DNA of 64,000 nucleotides, from NCBI RefSeq assembly GCF_021246445.1, contig NZ_JAJQXW010000001.1, forward strand, positions 496,001 to 560,000, written 5' to 3'. The DNA is from Rhabdothermincola salaria. GTDB taxonomy: Bacteria > Actinomycetota > Acidimicrobiia > Acidimicrobiales > Acidimicrobilacustridaceae. Below the pieces are notes generated by a model. It searched no databases and was not told the DNA's origin. It saw only the letters and a list, made by a program, of their open reading frames with translations. This document shows, piece by piece, positions 44,161 to 53,500 of the stretch; position 1 is the first letter of the stretch, and every line of letters begins with the position of its first letter. The position numbers and the translations under genes are program-made.

Positions 44161-44832
44161 ATGACCAGGCGAGGTGGGGCTTCCAGCGGCGAGCCGAAGA
44201 CGGCCGACGTGCTGTTGGAGGTGACCATCCGCCTGCTCGGCGAGCACGGTGAGGGCGGTCTGCGCGTCGAGGACGTGCTCAGCGAGGCCGGTGCGTCGCC
44301 CAGCTCGCTGTACCACCACTACGGCAACCGCGACGGGCTGATCGAGGCGGCCCGGGTGATCATGTTCACCCGATCGGTCGCGAGCGACATCGAGGTGCTG
44401 CGGACCATCCTCGACGAGTCCGAGACGGGATCGGAGCTGCTCGAGCGGATCCTGCAGGTCAACCGGGCCGTCCAGGATCCGAACCGCGCCCCGCGACGGC
44501 GCGAGCGCTTGGCCATCCTGGGCTCGGCGGCCGACCGGCCGGCGCTGTGGGCGGCGCTGAGCGAGCAGCAGGACAACCTCACCGCGGTGACCGCCGAGCT
44601 GATCCGAGACGCCCAGGAGCGGGGCCTGATGCGCTCGGACCTCGATGCGCGGGCGGTGGCCTACTTCATCCAGGCCTACACGTTCGGCAGGGTGCTGTCG
44701 GACGTGGCGAGCGAGCCGGTGGACCCCGACGAGTGGATGCGGGTGGTGGATCTCGTGGTGAGCCAGTGGATCGTCACCGACGCCGACACCCCGACGAGCC
44801 CCCCCCGCCGCCGCCGGCGCCCCGCTCGCTAG
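44161..44832 (+). CDS. TetR/AcrR-family transcriptional regulator
   Basis: This 223-residue protein starts at the ATG at 44161. The N-terminal HTH is KTADVLLEVTIRLLGEHGEG then VEDVLSEAGASPSSLYHHYG, a canonical TetR DNA-binding domain. The helical C-terminal ligand domain ends in a Pro/Arg-rich tail. Its divergent neighbour is the DUF6351 lipoprotein gene, a natural candidate target across the 169-bp spacer. The ligand cannot be inferred. Confidence 0.9.
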   Translation: MTRRGGASSGEPKTADVLLEVTIRLLGEHGEGGLRVEDVLSEAGASPSSLYHHYGNRDGLIEAARVIMFTRSVASDIEVLRTILDESETGSELLERILQVNRAVQDPNRAPRRRERLAILGSAADRPALWAALSEQQDNLTAVTAELIRDAQERGLMRSDLDARAVAYFIQAYTFGRVLSDVASEPVDPDEWMRVVDLVVSQWIVTDADTPTSPPRRRRRPAR

Positions 44833-44871
44833 CCGCAGCCTTTCCTGGGGTCGTCGTGCCCCTCCTCCTAG

Positions 44872-44913
44872 TTGCATGGTTTCGGCGTGCTCCAGCACGC
44901 CGAAACCATGCAA
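44872..44913. repeat. Dispersed hairpin family A, copy 6 (perfect)
   Basis: A perfect 19-bp stem with TTGCATGGTTTCGGCGTGC as left arm and its exact complement as right arm closes the loop TCCA. It is nearly identical to copy 1 but in the opposite orientation: its CCTAG flank is on the left and AGAAGCC on the right. It lies between convergent TetR and LPXTG genes. Confidence 0.9.
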
Positions 44914-44937
44914 GAAGCCGATGGGTGGGAACGCGGA

Positions 44938-44967
44938 GAAGGCCGGCCTCCTCGGAGGCCGGCCTTC
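44938..44967. terminator. Strong terminator-like hairpin
   Basis: The arms GAAGGCCGGCCTCC and GGAGGCCGGCCTTC are perfect 14-base complements with two bases between them, so about 12 bp form in practice. It lies 55 bases beyond the stop of the LPXTG gene and next to hairpin A6, between convergent genes. Confidence 0.72.
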
Positions 44968-45022
44968 ACCGGTACAGGGGTCAGTCGTTGCCGACGATCC
45001 CCGTCACATGGCGGGAGTCAGT

Positions 45023-45496
45023 TCAGGCAGTGGCTCGCTTGCGCACCGCGAAGGTGACGAGGGCGCCGACGGCCAGCAGGGCGATGCCGAGCTGGGCGAT
45101 GGGGGCGGAGTCGCCACCGGTGTAGGGCAGGGCGCCAGCGGCGACCGGAGCGGGAGCCGGGCAGGGCACGTTGATGACCGACGAGCGGGACACGCCGCCG
45201 CCGGTGGCGACGAGGGTGTAGGTGCCGCACTCGGCCGGCATGGTGAAGGTGAAGGTGCAGTTGCCGGCGCCGTCGGTGGTGACCGAACCGAGAGCGGCAC
45301 CGTTGAGGGTGAAGTCGACGGCCGTGTCCGGCGGGAAGCCGACGCAGCGGGTGGTGACCTCACCGAGGACCTGCGCCGTGGGCGGGGTCTCGATGGTGGC
45401 ACCGGAGTACTCCTGCGCGCTGGCGGTGCCAGCGAAGGCGAAGATTCCGGCGAGCACGATCGCCAAGGCGGCGATCGAACGGGTGAGCTTGGTCAT
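45023..45496 (-). CDS. LPXTG-type cell-wall-anchored surface protein
   Basis: This 157-residue protein has a signal peptide (residues 1-27, cut after TASA), a beta-rich central domain with four cysteines plus one in the Pro-rich stem, and a sorting signal: LPYTG at 123-127, a hydrophobic helix (LGIALLAVGALVTF) and the basic tail VRKRATA. A sortase should cleave between Thr and Gly and link it to peptidoglycan. No sortase is in the window. It starts at the ATG at 45496 with GAAAGG upstream; the ~240-bp region beyond it shows no further gene. Confidence 0.9.
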   Translation of the reverse strand: MTKLTRSIAALAIVLAGIFAFAGTASAQEYSGATIETPPTAQVLGEVTTRCVGFPPDTAVDFTLNGAALGSVTTDGAGNCTFTFTMPAECGTYTLVATGGGVSRSSVINVPCPAPAPVAAGALPYTGGDSAPIAQLGIALLAVGALVTFAVRKRATA

Positions 45497-45738
45497 GGGG
45501 GGACCCTTTCGTCTGGGTGTTCGGACGACGGGCCTCCCGCCACGCCGTGCGGCAATGCTCCTACAGCCAGCACCACCTGGTCAATCACCGTAGTGCAATT
45601 CCTCCGCCCGTAGGGGGTTCTTCTTGGTCGGGGCCCGCGATGGCCGTCCATCGCTGCCCGACGGTGGATCGCGCTCGGGGGCATCCGCTCGGACGAGCTC
45701 CTGGGCGGAGAGCGCCCCGCGTGAGCTCGTGGGCTCGC

Positions 45739-48315
45739 TCAGCCGCCGATGGAGAACGGGGGGCCGAGGGGGCCCTCGAACTGCGGCGCCGCGCCCAGGT
45801 CGGGGGCACCTTCGATGCGCACCGTGAGCTGGTCGGGGTTGGCGGTGGGCTGGGGGAGCACCTCGAGGCGGTAGGGCCACGACGGCACCACCCCGGACAG
45901 CTCGAACACCACGGTGCGGGTGGCGCCGGGGCCCACGTCGACGGTGGTGGAGTACACGGGTTGGCCGAACTCGGTCTGGGCCTGCACCCCACCGGGCCGG
46001 CCGTCGACGGTGACGGTGTCGAGGCGGTGGGGGGAGTGGAGGGTGACCACCTGGCGGTTGGTGCCGAAGGGCAGGTCGTTTCTGTTGCCGAGGATGTAGC
46101 GGGGGAGGCCGTCGGCGGGGGCGTCGTTGCGCAGCGCGACGGTGATCGTGGAGGTGAGGGCGCCGGTCTCGGGGTCGACGACGGTGGCCACGTCGATGTC
46201 GCGGAACAAGAAGGTGTCGATCTTGTTGGCCAGCAGGTTGGCCGAGCGCACCGAGAGCACGTCGGAGCCGTCGGGCACCGACCACCGACCCGACAGGCCG
46301 ATGCGGTCGAAGAAGGCCTCGGGTCGCTCGTCGAACACCGACACGCGCAGGTGGCCGTCCTCGACGAGGGGGCCGAGGACGTCGGTGAGGTCGGTGATGC
46401 CGGGCAGGGGCCGGGAGGTGAGGGCGCTGAAGGTGGCGTCGGCCACGTCGCTCAGCAGCTCGCGGCGGTTCGGGTTGTCGCCGTCGAAGCGCACGTACTG
46501 CTCGACGAGGAGGAACTGCTCGGCGTTGTCGGCGCCGATGGTGAGCGTCTCGCCCTCGACCTCCACCTCCACCGGGCCGGTGAGGCGCAGCAGCCCGGCC
46601 AGGGCGGCGGGGTCGGCGTAGATGGCCCCGTCGATCTCGGTGCCGGCGGGCGTCTGGGGGTAGAGCTGGCCGATGACGTCGCGGTTGGTGGGCCAGTCCG
46701 GGCTGGCGCCGGTGTTGCCCACGAAGACCTCGACGAAGTAGGCGCCGTAGCGCTCCTCCCAGTCGGGGGGTGGGTCGAAGGCGTAGGGCGCGGCGAAACC
46801 GCCCTCGGGGTAGAGGCGGCCGATGTTGCCGGTCTCGACCAGGTTCAGGTCGCCGTCGGTGACGTCGAGCAGGCCGAAGGCGCCGATGAAGCCGCCGCCG
46901 TCCCGGCTCTCGGCCGGAGTGGACATGGCCACGAAGTAGCGGGCGGTGCCGTCGGCGCCGAGCAGGGCGGGGGCCACGGCGAGGGCCTCGGCCGCCAGCT
47001 CGGTCTGCTGGGACACATCGGCCAGCTCCTCGCGGAAGCGGTCGAGCTCGTCGTCGACCAGCCCGACCAGCCAGGGGGAGCGCACCGAGTCGACGGCGTC
47101 GAGGGCGCCGGTGACGGTGGTGGCGGAGTCGGCCACCGGCTCCTGCAGGGCCACGATCTGGGCCAGGTCGACCTGGCCGCCTTCGGCGGTGAGGGTGCGG
47201 TAGTCGGCGGTGGAGGCGGTGATGGCGGCGCTGTCGCCGAGGTCACCGCCGGCGGAGGCCACGGCGCGCAGGGCGTCGACGTGCTGGCCGACGACGGGCA
47301 CGTAGCGGCCGGCCCAGGTGAGGGGTCCCTCGAGGCGGTCGGAGGCCCGTTCGAAGTCGAGGGCGGCCAGGCCGAAGCTCTCGGCCGCGGCCGGGGTGTC
47401 GCCGGCCCGGATCAGGTCGAGGCCGTTGGTGGCCTGGTCCTCACCGGCTTCGAGTCGGGTGCGGGACTCGAGGGCGGCCACCGCGGCGCCGATCGACGCC
47501 AGGGCGACCACGGCGACCACCACGTAGGTGGCGCGGCGGGCGACCTTGCGTTCGCGGGTGCGGGCCATGCGGTAGCCGGACCACACGGCGGGCAGCACCG
47601 CGGCCGCGCCGACGAGGGTGGGGAGGCCCACGAAGCCGTAGTCGGGGCCGCGCAGCAGGGCCTGCACGGCGAAGGCGCCGATGAGGGCGGCGGTGAGGCG
47701 GTCACGGCGGTCGGAGAACACCACGATGCCGACCAGCAACAGGGCGGCCACGGCGCTGACCTTGGCGGTGGCGTCGCCGCCGATGCCGACCACGGCCGCC
47801 ACGCCGCCCAACCAGATGAGGGCCCAACGCCGGGCCCGGGAGGCGGCGAACACGACACCGGCGCCGAGCAGGGCGCACCACACCACGTCGGCGGCGCGCA
47901 GGCCCACCGGACGGGCGGGGGACAGGGCGGCCTCGATGGCCGAGACGGCGGCGACCACGGCGATGAGGGTGGGGGTCAGCTCGCGCAGCTTGCGGGCCAG
48001 GGGGCTGCTGGGCCGCCGGGCTCGTGCTCTCGTGCCCGGTCCGCTCGGCCCCCGGCCCGGTCCGGCGTCGCCGGCCGTTCCCCCGTCGCCCCAGTCGTCG
48101 CCTTCGTCCTCCGGGTCCTGGCCTGCACCCCCCGCGGAGGCGGCGGCCGCCGTCGCCCGCTGCTCGTCCACGAGGTCCGAGAAGAGGTCGCCCAGGTCGT
48201 GGCCGCCCGGGTCATGGTCGCGGCGGTCGGCGCCCGGGTCGGGGCCAACGCCCTCGCCAGGCGCCGTGGGGCGGCCGGAGAAGCGGGGATCGCGGGGGTC
48301 GGGGGGAGTGGTCAC
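45739..48315 (-). CDS. DUF4012 domain membrane protein
   Basis: This protein has about 858 residues and starts at the GTG at 48315, which overlaps the DUF1269 stop as GTGA. The acidic, Gly/Asp-rich N-terminal ~110 residues are cytoplasmic, followed by about six membrane helices. The long extracellular part from about residue 265 carries the DUF4012 core (RYFVAMSTPAESRDGGGFIG, TGNIGRLYPEGGF, WPTNRDVIGQLYP). DUF4012 proteins are typical of actinobacteria and chloroflexi, often near polysaccharide genes as here; function is unknown. Its 3' end faces the LPXTG gene. Confidence 0.88.
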   Translation of the reverse strand: MTTPPDPRDPRFSGRPTAPGEGVGPDPGADRRDHDPGGHDLGDLFSDLVDEQRATAAAASAGGAGQDPEDEGDDWGDGGTAGDAGPGRGPSGPGTRARARRPSSPLARKLRELTPTLIAVVAAVSAIEAALSPARPVGLRAADVVWCALLGAGVVFAASRARRWALIWLGGVAAVVGIGGDATAKVSAVAALLLVGIVVFSDRRDRLTAALIGAFAVQALLRGPDYGFVGLPTLVGAAAVLPAVWSGYRMARTRERKVARRATYVVVAVVALASIGAAVAALESRTRLEAGEDQATNGLDLIRAGDTPAAAESFGLAALDFERASDRLEGPLTWAGRYVPVVGQHVDALRAVASAGGDLGDSAAITASTADYRTLTAEGGQVDLAQIVALQEPVADSATTVTGALDAVDSVRSPWLVGLVDDELDRFREELADVSQQTELAAEALAVAPALLGADGTARYFVAMSTPAESRDGGGFIGAFGLLDVTDGDLNLVETGNIGRLYPEGGFAAPYAFDPPPDWEERYGAYFVEVFVGNTGASPDWPTNRDVIGQLYPQTPAGTEIDGAIYADPAALAGLLRLTGPVEVEVEGETLTIGADNAEQFLLVEQYVRFDGDNPNRRELLSDVADATFSALTSRPLPGITDLTDVLGPLVEDGHLRVSVFDERPEAFFDRIGLSGRWSVPDGSDVLSVRSANLLANKIDTFLFRDIDVATVVDPETGALTSTITVALRNDAPADGLPRYILGNRNDLPFGTNRQVVTLHSPHRLDTVTVDGRPGGVQAQTEFGQPVYSTTVDVGPGATRTVVFELSGVVPSWPYRLEVLPQPTANPDQLTVRIEGAPDLGAAPQFEGPLGPPFSIGG

Positions 48316-48893
48316 TCCGAGGCGCGGCCCTCGTCGGCGGTCGTTGTGGCGCCCTCGGTGGTGGCGGTGCCGGTGACGGGGATGGCGTGGTCGGCGCCTT
48401 CGTCCATGGCGGCGCTGATCTCGGAGGCCACCGCGGGCGGGAGGTTGGACCAGATGAGCTTGCCGTCGAAGCGGTTGAGCTCGCGCACCGCGGCTTCGTT
48501 GTCGGCGAAGTCGGTGAGCAGGCACAGGGCGGCGTGGCCGGGCTCGAGCAGACCTTCCATCTCCTTGATGAAGTCGTCGGAGATGCCCTTGTCGATGATC
48601 TTGGCCAGCAGGGCGCCGGCGCCGCCGGTGACGGCACCGGTGACGAGGCCGCCGACGGGGCCGGTGAGCAGGGTGCCGAACAGCAGGCCCCAGAAGGCGC
48701 CGCCGAGGCCGCCTTCGACGGGGGTCATGTCGGTGGTCTCCAGCTTGTGGGCCCGGCCGTCGGCGGTCTTGGAGATGACGACGGCGTCGTCGATGCCGAG
48801 CTTGCCGTCCTTGGCCAGGCGGCCGGCGGCCATCAACATCTCCTGGGCCTTCATGGGGTCGTCGACGGCGATCACGACGAGCTGCTGGGTCAT
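48312..48893 (-). CDS. DUF1269 membrane stress protein
   Basis: This 193-residue protein has the DUF1269 pattern: a short N-terminal strand (VVIAVDD), a kinase-independent helical part, a Gly-rich hydrophobic hairpin (AFWGLLFGTLLTGPVGGLV) and a C-terminal domain (KEMEGLLEPGHAALCLLTDF). Members are called general stress or nicotinate-phosphoribosyltransferase-associated proteins, with no biochemical role shown. It is coupled to the DUF4012 gene. The 211-bp region upstream to 49105 has no gene but holds the ribosome site of the next one. Confidence 0.87.
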   Translation of the reverse strand: MTQQLVVIAVDDPMKAQEMLMAAGRLAKDGKLGIDDAVVISKTADGRAHKLETTDMTPVEGGLGGAFWGLLFGTLLTGPVGGLVTGAVTGGAGALLAKIIDKGISDDFIKEMEGLLEPGHAALCLLTDFADNEAAVRELNRFDGKLIWSNLPPAVASEISAAMDEGADHAIPVTGTATTEGATTTADEGRASE

Positions 48894-49104
48894 CGGTGGC
48901 GGGGCCTTTCACGCGAGGGGCGGGCCGGCGGCCCGCGACGCGCCGCTCACTCTACGACGCGCCCCGCCGGCGGGAGGGCCGCCTGTCGCCCAGCGTGCGG
49001 GCGCCCGGGTCAGCGGGTGCCGAACGCTTCGAGGCGTGCAGGTGCCACTGGTGGAGGTGGCGTTGCGTCTCAGGGCGGGCCGGTTGACCTGAAGGAGGAG
49101 CAGC

Positions 49105-49380
49105 GTGGGGCTTCCGGAGGCGGCGCCGAGCGGCGGTCTAGCATCGCCGGACTTGGGCGAGATGTGGAAGGGACCCGTGGTGTCCGATGCCGCTGCCTCG
49201 CGGCGCGCCTCCGCATCGGCCTCAGGGGGCGCGGCGGCGGAGGTCGCGGGCGCGGTGGCGGCAACCTGCACGGTTCCGGTGGACGTGGTGGAGATCGACG
49301 GCGGCCATGTCTCGATGCTGCGGTCGCCGCACGCCGAGGCGATGGCGGCGGCCATCGTCGAGCAGGTGGGGGCGTCGTGA
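49105..49380 (+). CDS. Short protein with thioesterase-like C-terminal segment
   Basis: This 91-residue frame has a very strong ribosome site (GAAGGAGGAG, 5-8 bases before the GTG). The last ~35 residues, VDVVEIDGGHVSMLRSPHAE followed by AMAAAIVEQ, closely resemble the end of alpha/beta hydrolase thioesterase domains, where the His of GGH is catalytic. The nucleophile and acid parts are absent, and the first 50 residues are Ala/Ser-rich. It is thus a truncated domain or a small regulatory peptide. It is coupled to the following glycosyltransferase by a GTGA overlap. Confidence 0.6.
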   Translation: MGLPEAAPSGGLASPDLGEMWKGPVVSDAAASRRASASASGGAAAEVAGAVAATCTVPVDVVEIDGGHVSMLRSPHAEAMAAAIVEQVGAS

Positions 49381-50528
49381 GGGTGCTGCGGGTGTCGCAC
49401 TCGGCGGTCGTGGGTGAGTGGCGTCGGCGGGAGGCCGAGCTGCGCCGCCTGGGGGTGGATGTGGCGCTGGTGTCGGCCAAGGCGTGGGACGAGGGCGGCC
49501 GCCGGGTGGTGCTGCAGCCCGAACCGGGGGTGACGGGGGCGCACACCTGGGGTCGCCATCCGTACCGGTTCGTGTACGACCCGCGGCCGGTGTGGCGGGC
49601 CCTGCGCTCGGGTCCGATCGACGAGCTCGACGTGCTCGACGTGCACGAGGAGCCGGCGGCCCTGGCCACGGCCGAGGTGCTGGCGCTGGAGTGGTTGTCG
49701 CGCCGCCTCCCCGGGCGGGGCCGTCGTCGGGGACGGGCCCGGGTGTGCCTCTACAGCGCCCAGAACATCGCCAAGCGCTATCCGCCGCCGTTCCGGTGGT
49801 TCGAGCGGTGGGCCCTGCGCCGGGCCGACGGCGTGCACAGCTGCAACGCCGAGGCCGGGCGGATCGTGGTGGCCAAGGGCTTCTCCGGGATGGTCGCCGA
49901 CCTCGGCCTGGGCGTCGACCCGCCCCGTGGCGCCCCTCCCGGCGCGTCCCCCGCGGCGTCGGGCGGCGAGTCGTCGAGCCACTCGAACGGTCCGTTGCGG
50001 GTGGGCTACGTGGGGCGCCTCGAGTCCTTCAAGGGGGTGGACGTGGCCGTGCGGGCGGTGGCCGCCGTGGCCGACGCCGAGCTGGTGGTGGTGGGCGACG
50101 GCCCCGAGCGGGGCGCCCTGGTCGCCCTGGCCGACCGGTCGGGGGTGGCCGATCGGGTGCGGTTCCGGGGCCCGGTCGACCACGACGACCTGGGAGCGGT
50201 GTACGCCGCCCTCGACGTGGTCGTCGTCCCATCGCTGGAGACGCCGGCGTGGGTCGAGCAGTTCGGTCGGGTGGCGGTGGAGGCCATGGCCAGCGGGGTG
50301 GCGGTGGTGGTGTCCGACAGCGGTGCCCTGCCCGAGGTGGTGGGCGACGGGGCCGAGGTGGTGCCGTGGGGCGACCCCGACGCGTTGGCCGCGGTGCTGG
50401 CCCGCCTGGCCGTCGACCCGACCGGCCGGGCCCGGTTGGCCGCCGCCGGACGAGCCCGGGCCGGGCACTTCACCTGGGCGGCGGTGGCGGCACGCCACCG
50501 GGCCCTCTACGACGAGGTGGTGGCGTGA
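49377..50528 (+). CDS. Glycosyltransferase family 4
   Basis: This 383-residue GT-B glycosyltransferase starts at the GTG at 49377. The acceptor half begins VRVLRVSHSAVVGEW; the donor half has RVGYVGRLESFKGVDVAVRA, DVVVVPSLETPAWVEQFGRV and the EAMASGVAVV helix typical of GT4 nucleotide-sugar binding. It probably transfers a hexose to a growing lipid-linked glycan at the cytoplasmic membrane face. Its start and stop both overlap neighbours as GTGA, so it is part of one translational unit. Confidence 0.9.
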   Translation: MRVLRVSHSAVVGEWRRREAELRRLGVDVALVSAKAWDEGGRRVVLQPEPGVTGAHTWGRHPYRFVYDPRPVWRALRSGPIDELDVLDVHEEPAALATAEVLALEWLSRRLPGRGRRRGRARVCLYSAQNIAKRYPPPFRWFERWALRRADGVHSCNAEAGRIVVAKGFSGMVADLGLGVDPPRGAPPGASPAASGGESSSHSNGPLRVGYVGRLESFKGVDVAVRAVAAVADAELVVVGDGPERGALVALADRSGVADRVRFRGPVDHDDLGAVYAALDVVVVPSLETPAWVEQFGRVAVEAMASGVAVVVSDSGALPEVVGDGAEVVPWGDPDALAAVLARLAVDPTGRARLAAAGRARAGHFTWAAVAARHRALYDEVVA

Positions 50529-53500
50529 CCGGGCCGGCCGCCCCCGCCCTGGCGCTCGACGTGGTGGTGGTGAGCCACCGCTCGGCCGACCACCTGGCCG
50601 CCTGCCTGGCCGGCCTACCGCCGGAGGCGCACGTGGTGGTGGTGGACAACGCCTCACCGGACGCGTCGGTGGCGGTGGCCGAGGCGGCCGGCGCCGAGGT
50701 GGTGGCCGGGGCGGTCAACGCCGGGTTCGCGGCCGGGGCCAACCGGGGGGCCGCCCTCGGGACGGGCGAGGCGGTGCTGTTCCTCAACCCCGATGCGGTC
50801 GTCGACGCCGACATGGTGCGGGCCCTGGTGCAGCGCCTGGTCGACGAGCCCGACCTGGCGGTGGTGTCGCCGCGGCTGCGCCACCCCGACGGCTCCCAGC
50901 AGCGGGTGTGGTGGCCGTTCCCGTCGCCGGCCTCGGCCTGGTCGGAGGCGATCGGTCGGCACCGGTGGCCGGCGGGACGCCGTGGGCCGTCGGGCCCCAG
51001 GGGCGGGGCCGACGACGGCGTCGGTGGCGCCGCCGGGAGAGGGTTCGTCATCGGGGCGTGCTTCTTGGTGCGCCGGTCGGTGTTCGACGCCCTCGGTGGC
51101 TTCGACACCCGGTTCTGGCTCTACGGCGAGGAGGCCGAGCTGTGCCGTCGGGCGGTCGACGCCGGCTGGCGGGTGGCCGTGGCCGACGACCTCGAGGCGG
51201 CCCACGTGGGTGGGGCCAGCGCCGCGCCGCTGGACCCGGAGGTGTTCGACCACTTCGAGCGGGGCGGCGAGCACTTCGTGGCCGTGCACGCCGGCAAGGC
51301 CGCCCTGGTCTCGTACCGACTTGGCCAGCTGCTGGGGGCTGGGGTGCGGGCGGTGGTGCCCGGCTCGCCCGTGCGCCGCACGTTGCACCGGCTGCGGTCG
51401 CGGCGCCTGGTCGCCCAGCTGGTGCGGCGGCCCACCTCGGTGGCGCTCGACAGCCCGGCCACACGGGCCCCCGGTCGGGGGCTGGTGGTGTGCTCCCTCG
51501 AGCCGTGGGACGAAGTGTGGCGGCGCAACCAGTTCCTGGTGGACACACTGCTGCGGCGCGACCCGGACTTGCGGGTGCTGTTCGTGGAGCCGCCGTTCGA
51601 CTGGGTGCACGAGCGCCGGCGGGGCGCCGGCCGCCGTCGCCGGCGGGGGTTGCGGCCGGTGCCTGGCGAGGGGCGGGTGGTGCGCGTCGAGCCCGGCAAG
51701 GGGTGGCCCCGCCACCTGGGCCCGCTGCGCCTGGGGACGCTGGCCGACCGGTCGCTGCGCCGCCAGGTGCGCGAGGCAGCCGACGAGCTGGGCCTGGTGG
51801 CGCCCCGGCTGTGGGTGAACGACGCCCACTACGCCCACCTGGCCACCCGCACCGGGTGGCCGGCGCTCTACGACGTGACCGACGACTGGTCCGAGGCCGG
51901 CCGTGGCGATCCCGCCGCGGCGCGGGCGGCGGCCCGGGTGCGCGCCGACGAGGCCAAGCTGTTGGCGGAGTGCGAGGCCGTGGTGGTGTGCTCCGAGGCC
52001 CTGGCCGGGCCCCGCCGGGCGGTGCGCCCGGACGTGGAGGTGATCCCCAACGGCGCTGATGTGAGCCGGCTCACGACCCCCCAGCCCCGGCCCGAGGCCA
52101 TGCCGCCCGCCCCCACGGCGGTGTACGTGGGCACCCTGCACGAGGACCGCCTCGACGTCGACCTGGTAGAGGGCCTGGCGGCCGCCCGGCCCGACATGGC
52201 GGTGGTGCTGGTGGGCCCGGACGCCCTGGCACCGGCGGCGCAGGCCCGGCTCGCCACCCACCCGAACGTGCACCTGGTGGGGGCCCGTCCCCAGGGCGAG
52301 GTGGCCGGGTGGCTCCAGCACGCGGACGTGGTGGTGGTGCCCCACGTGGTGTCGGCGTTCACCGAGAGCCTCGACCCGATCAAGGCCTACGAGGTGCTGG
52401 CCGTGGGCCGCCCCACGGTGGCCACGCCGGTGGCCGGGTTCCGCGACCTGGGCGACCCGGTGCGCACGGTGAGCGCCGAGCGGTTCGTGGCCACGGTCGC
52501 CGAACTGGTCGACGCCCGCCCCGTGGCCTCCCGGCCCCGGCCGGTGCCCACCTGGGACGAGCGGGGAGAGGCCTTCGCCGCCGTGCTCGACCGGTTGGGC
52601 CGCGCTGGCGGCCCTGGCCGCCACCGCGATCGTCCCCTGCGGGTGGCGCTGGTGACCCACTGCGCCCAGCTCGGGGGCGCCGAGCTGGCCCTCGAGCGCA
52701 TGGTGCCGGCGGTGCGGGCCCGAGGGGTGGAGGTGGTGGTGGTGCTCGGCGAGCACGGTCCGCTGGCCCACCGGCTGCGCACCGCCGGGGCCACCGTGCT
52801 CGTACGCCCCCTCGATCCCCGCCTCGGGGCCACCCGGCGCGACGAGGTGGTCGGATGGTCGGCCCTCTCCCGTGCCGCCCAGGCCGCCCGGGAGGTGGTC
52901 CGCCTACGCCGCCTGCTGGTGGAGGTGGGCGCCGACGTGGTGCACACCAACTCGCTCAAGGCCCACCTGTACGGCGGGCTGGCCGGGCGCCTGGCCGGGG
53001 CGCCGGTGGTGTGGCACGTGCGCGATCGCATCGCCGCCGACTACCTGCCCCGCCCGGCGGTGGTGGCGCTGCGGGCCCTGGCCCGGCGCCTGCCCTCCGC
53101 GGTGGTGGCCAACTCCGAGGCCACCCGGGCCACGCTCGGTGCCGAGGCCGCCCGGGCCACGGTGGTGCACGATGCCCTGCCCGCCGAGCTGGTGGGCGCG
53201 CCTCCCGGCCCGGCGGCGTCGCCGGGCGGGGAGGGCCCGGGCCGGTGGGGGGCGAAGACGTCCACCGAAGCGCCGGGGCCCCTCGAGGTGGTGATGGTGG
53301 GGCGCCTGGCCCCGTGGAAGGGTCAGCACGTGGTGGTCGACGCGGTGGCCCGGGCGTTCTCGCCGGGGATGGTGCGCCTGCACCTGGTGGGCGCCGCACT
53401 GTTCGGCGAGGACGACTACGAGGCGCAGCTGCGCGCCCAGGTCCGCCGCCTCGGCATCGACGACGACGTGGTGTTCACCGGGTTCGTCGACGACGTGCCC

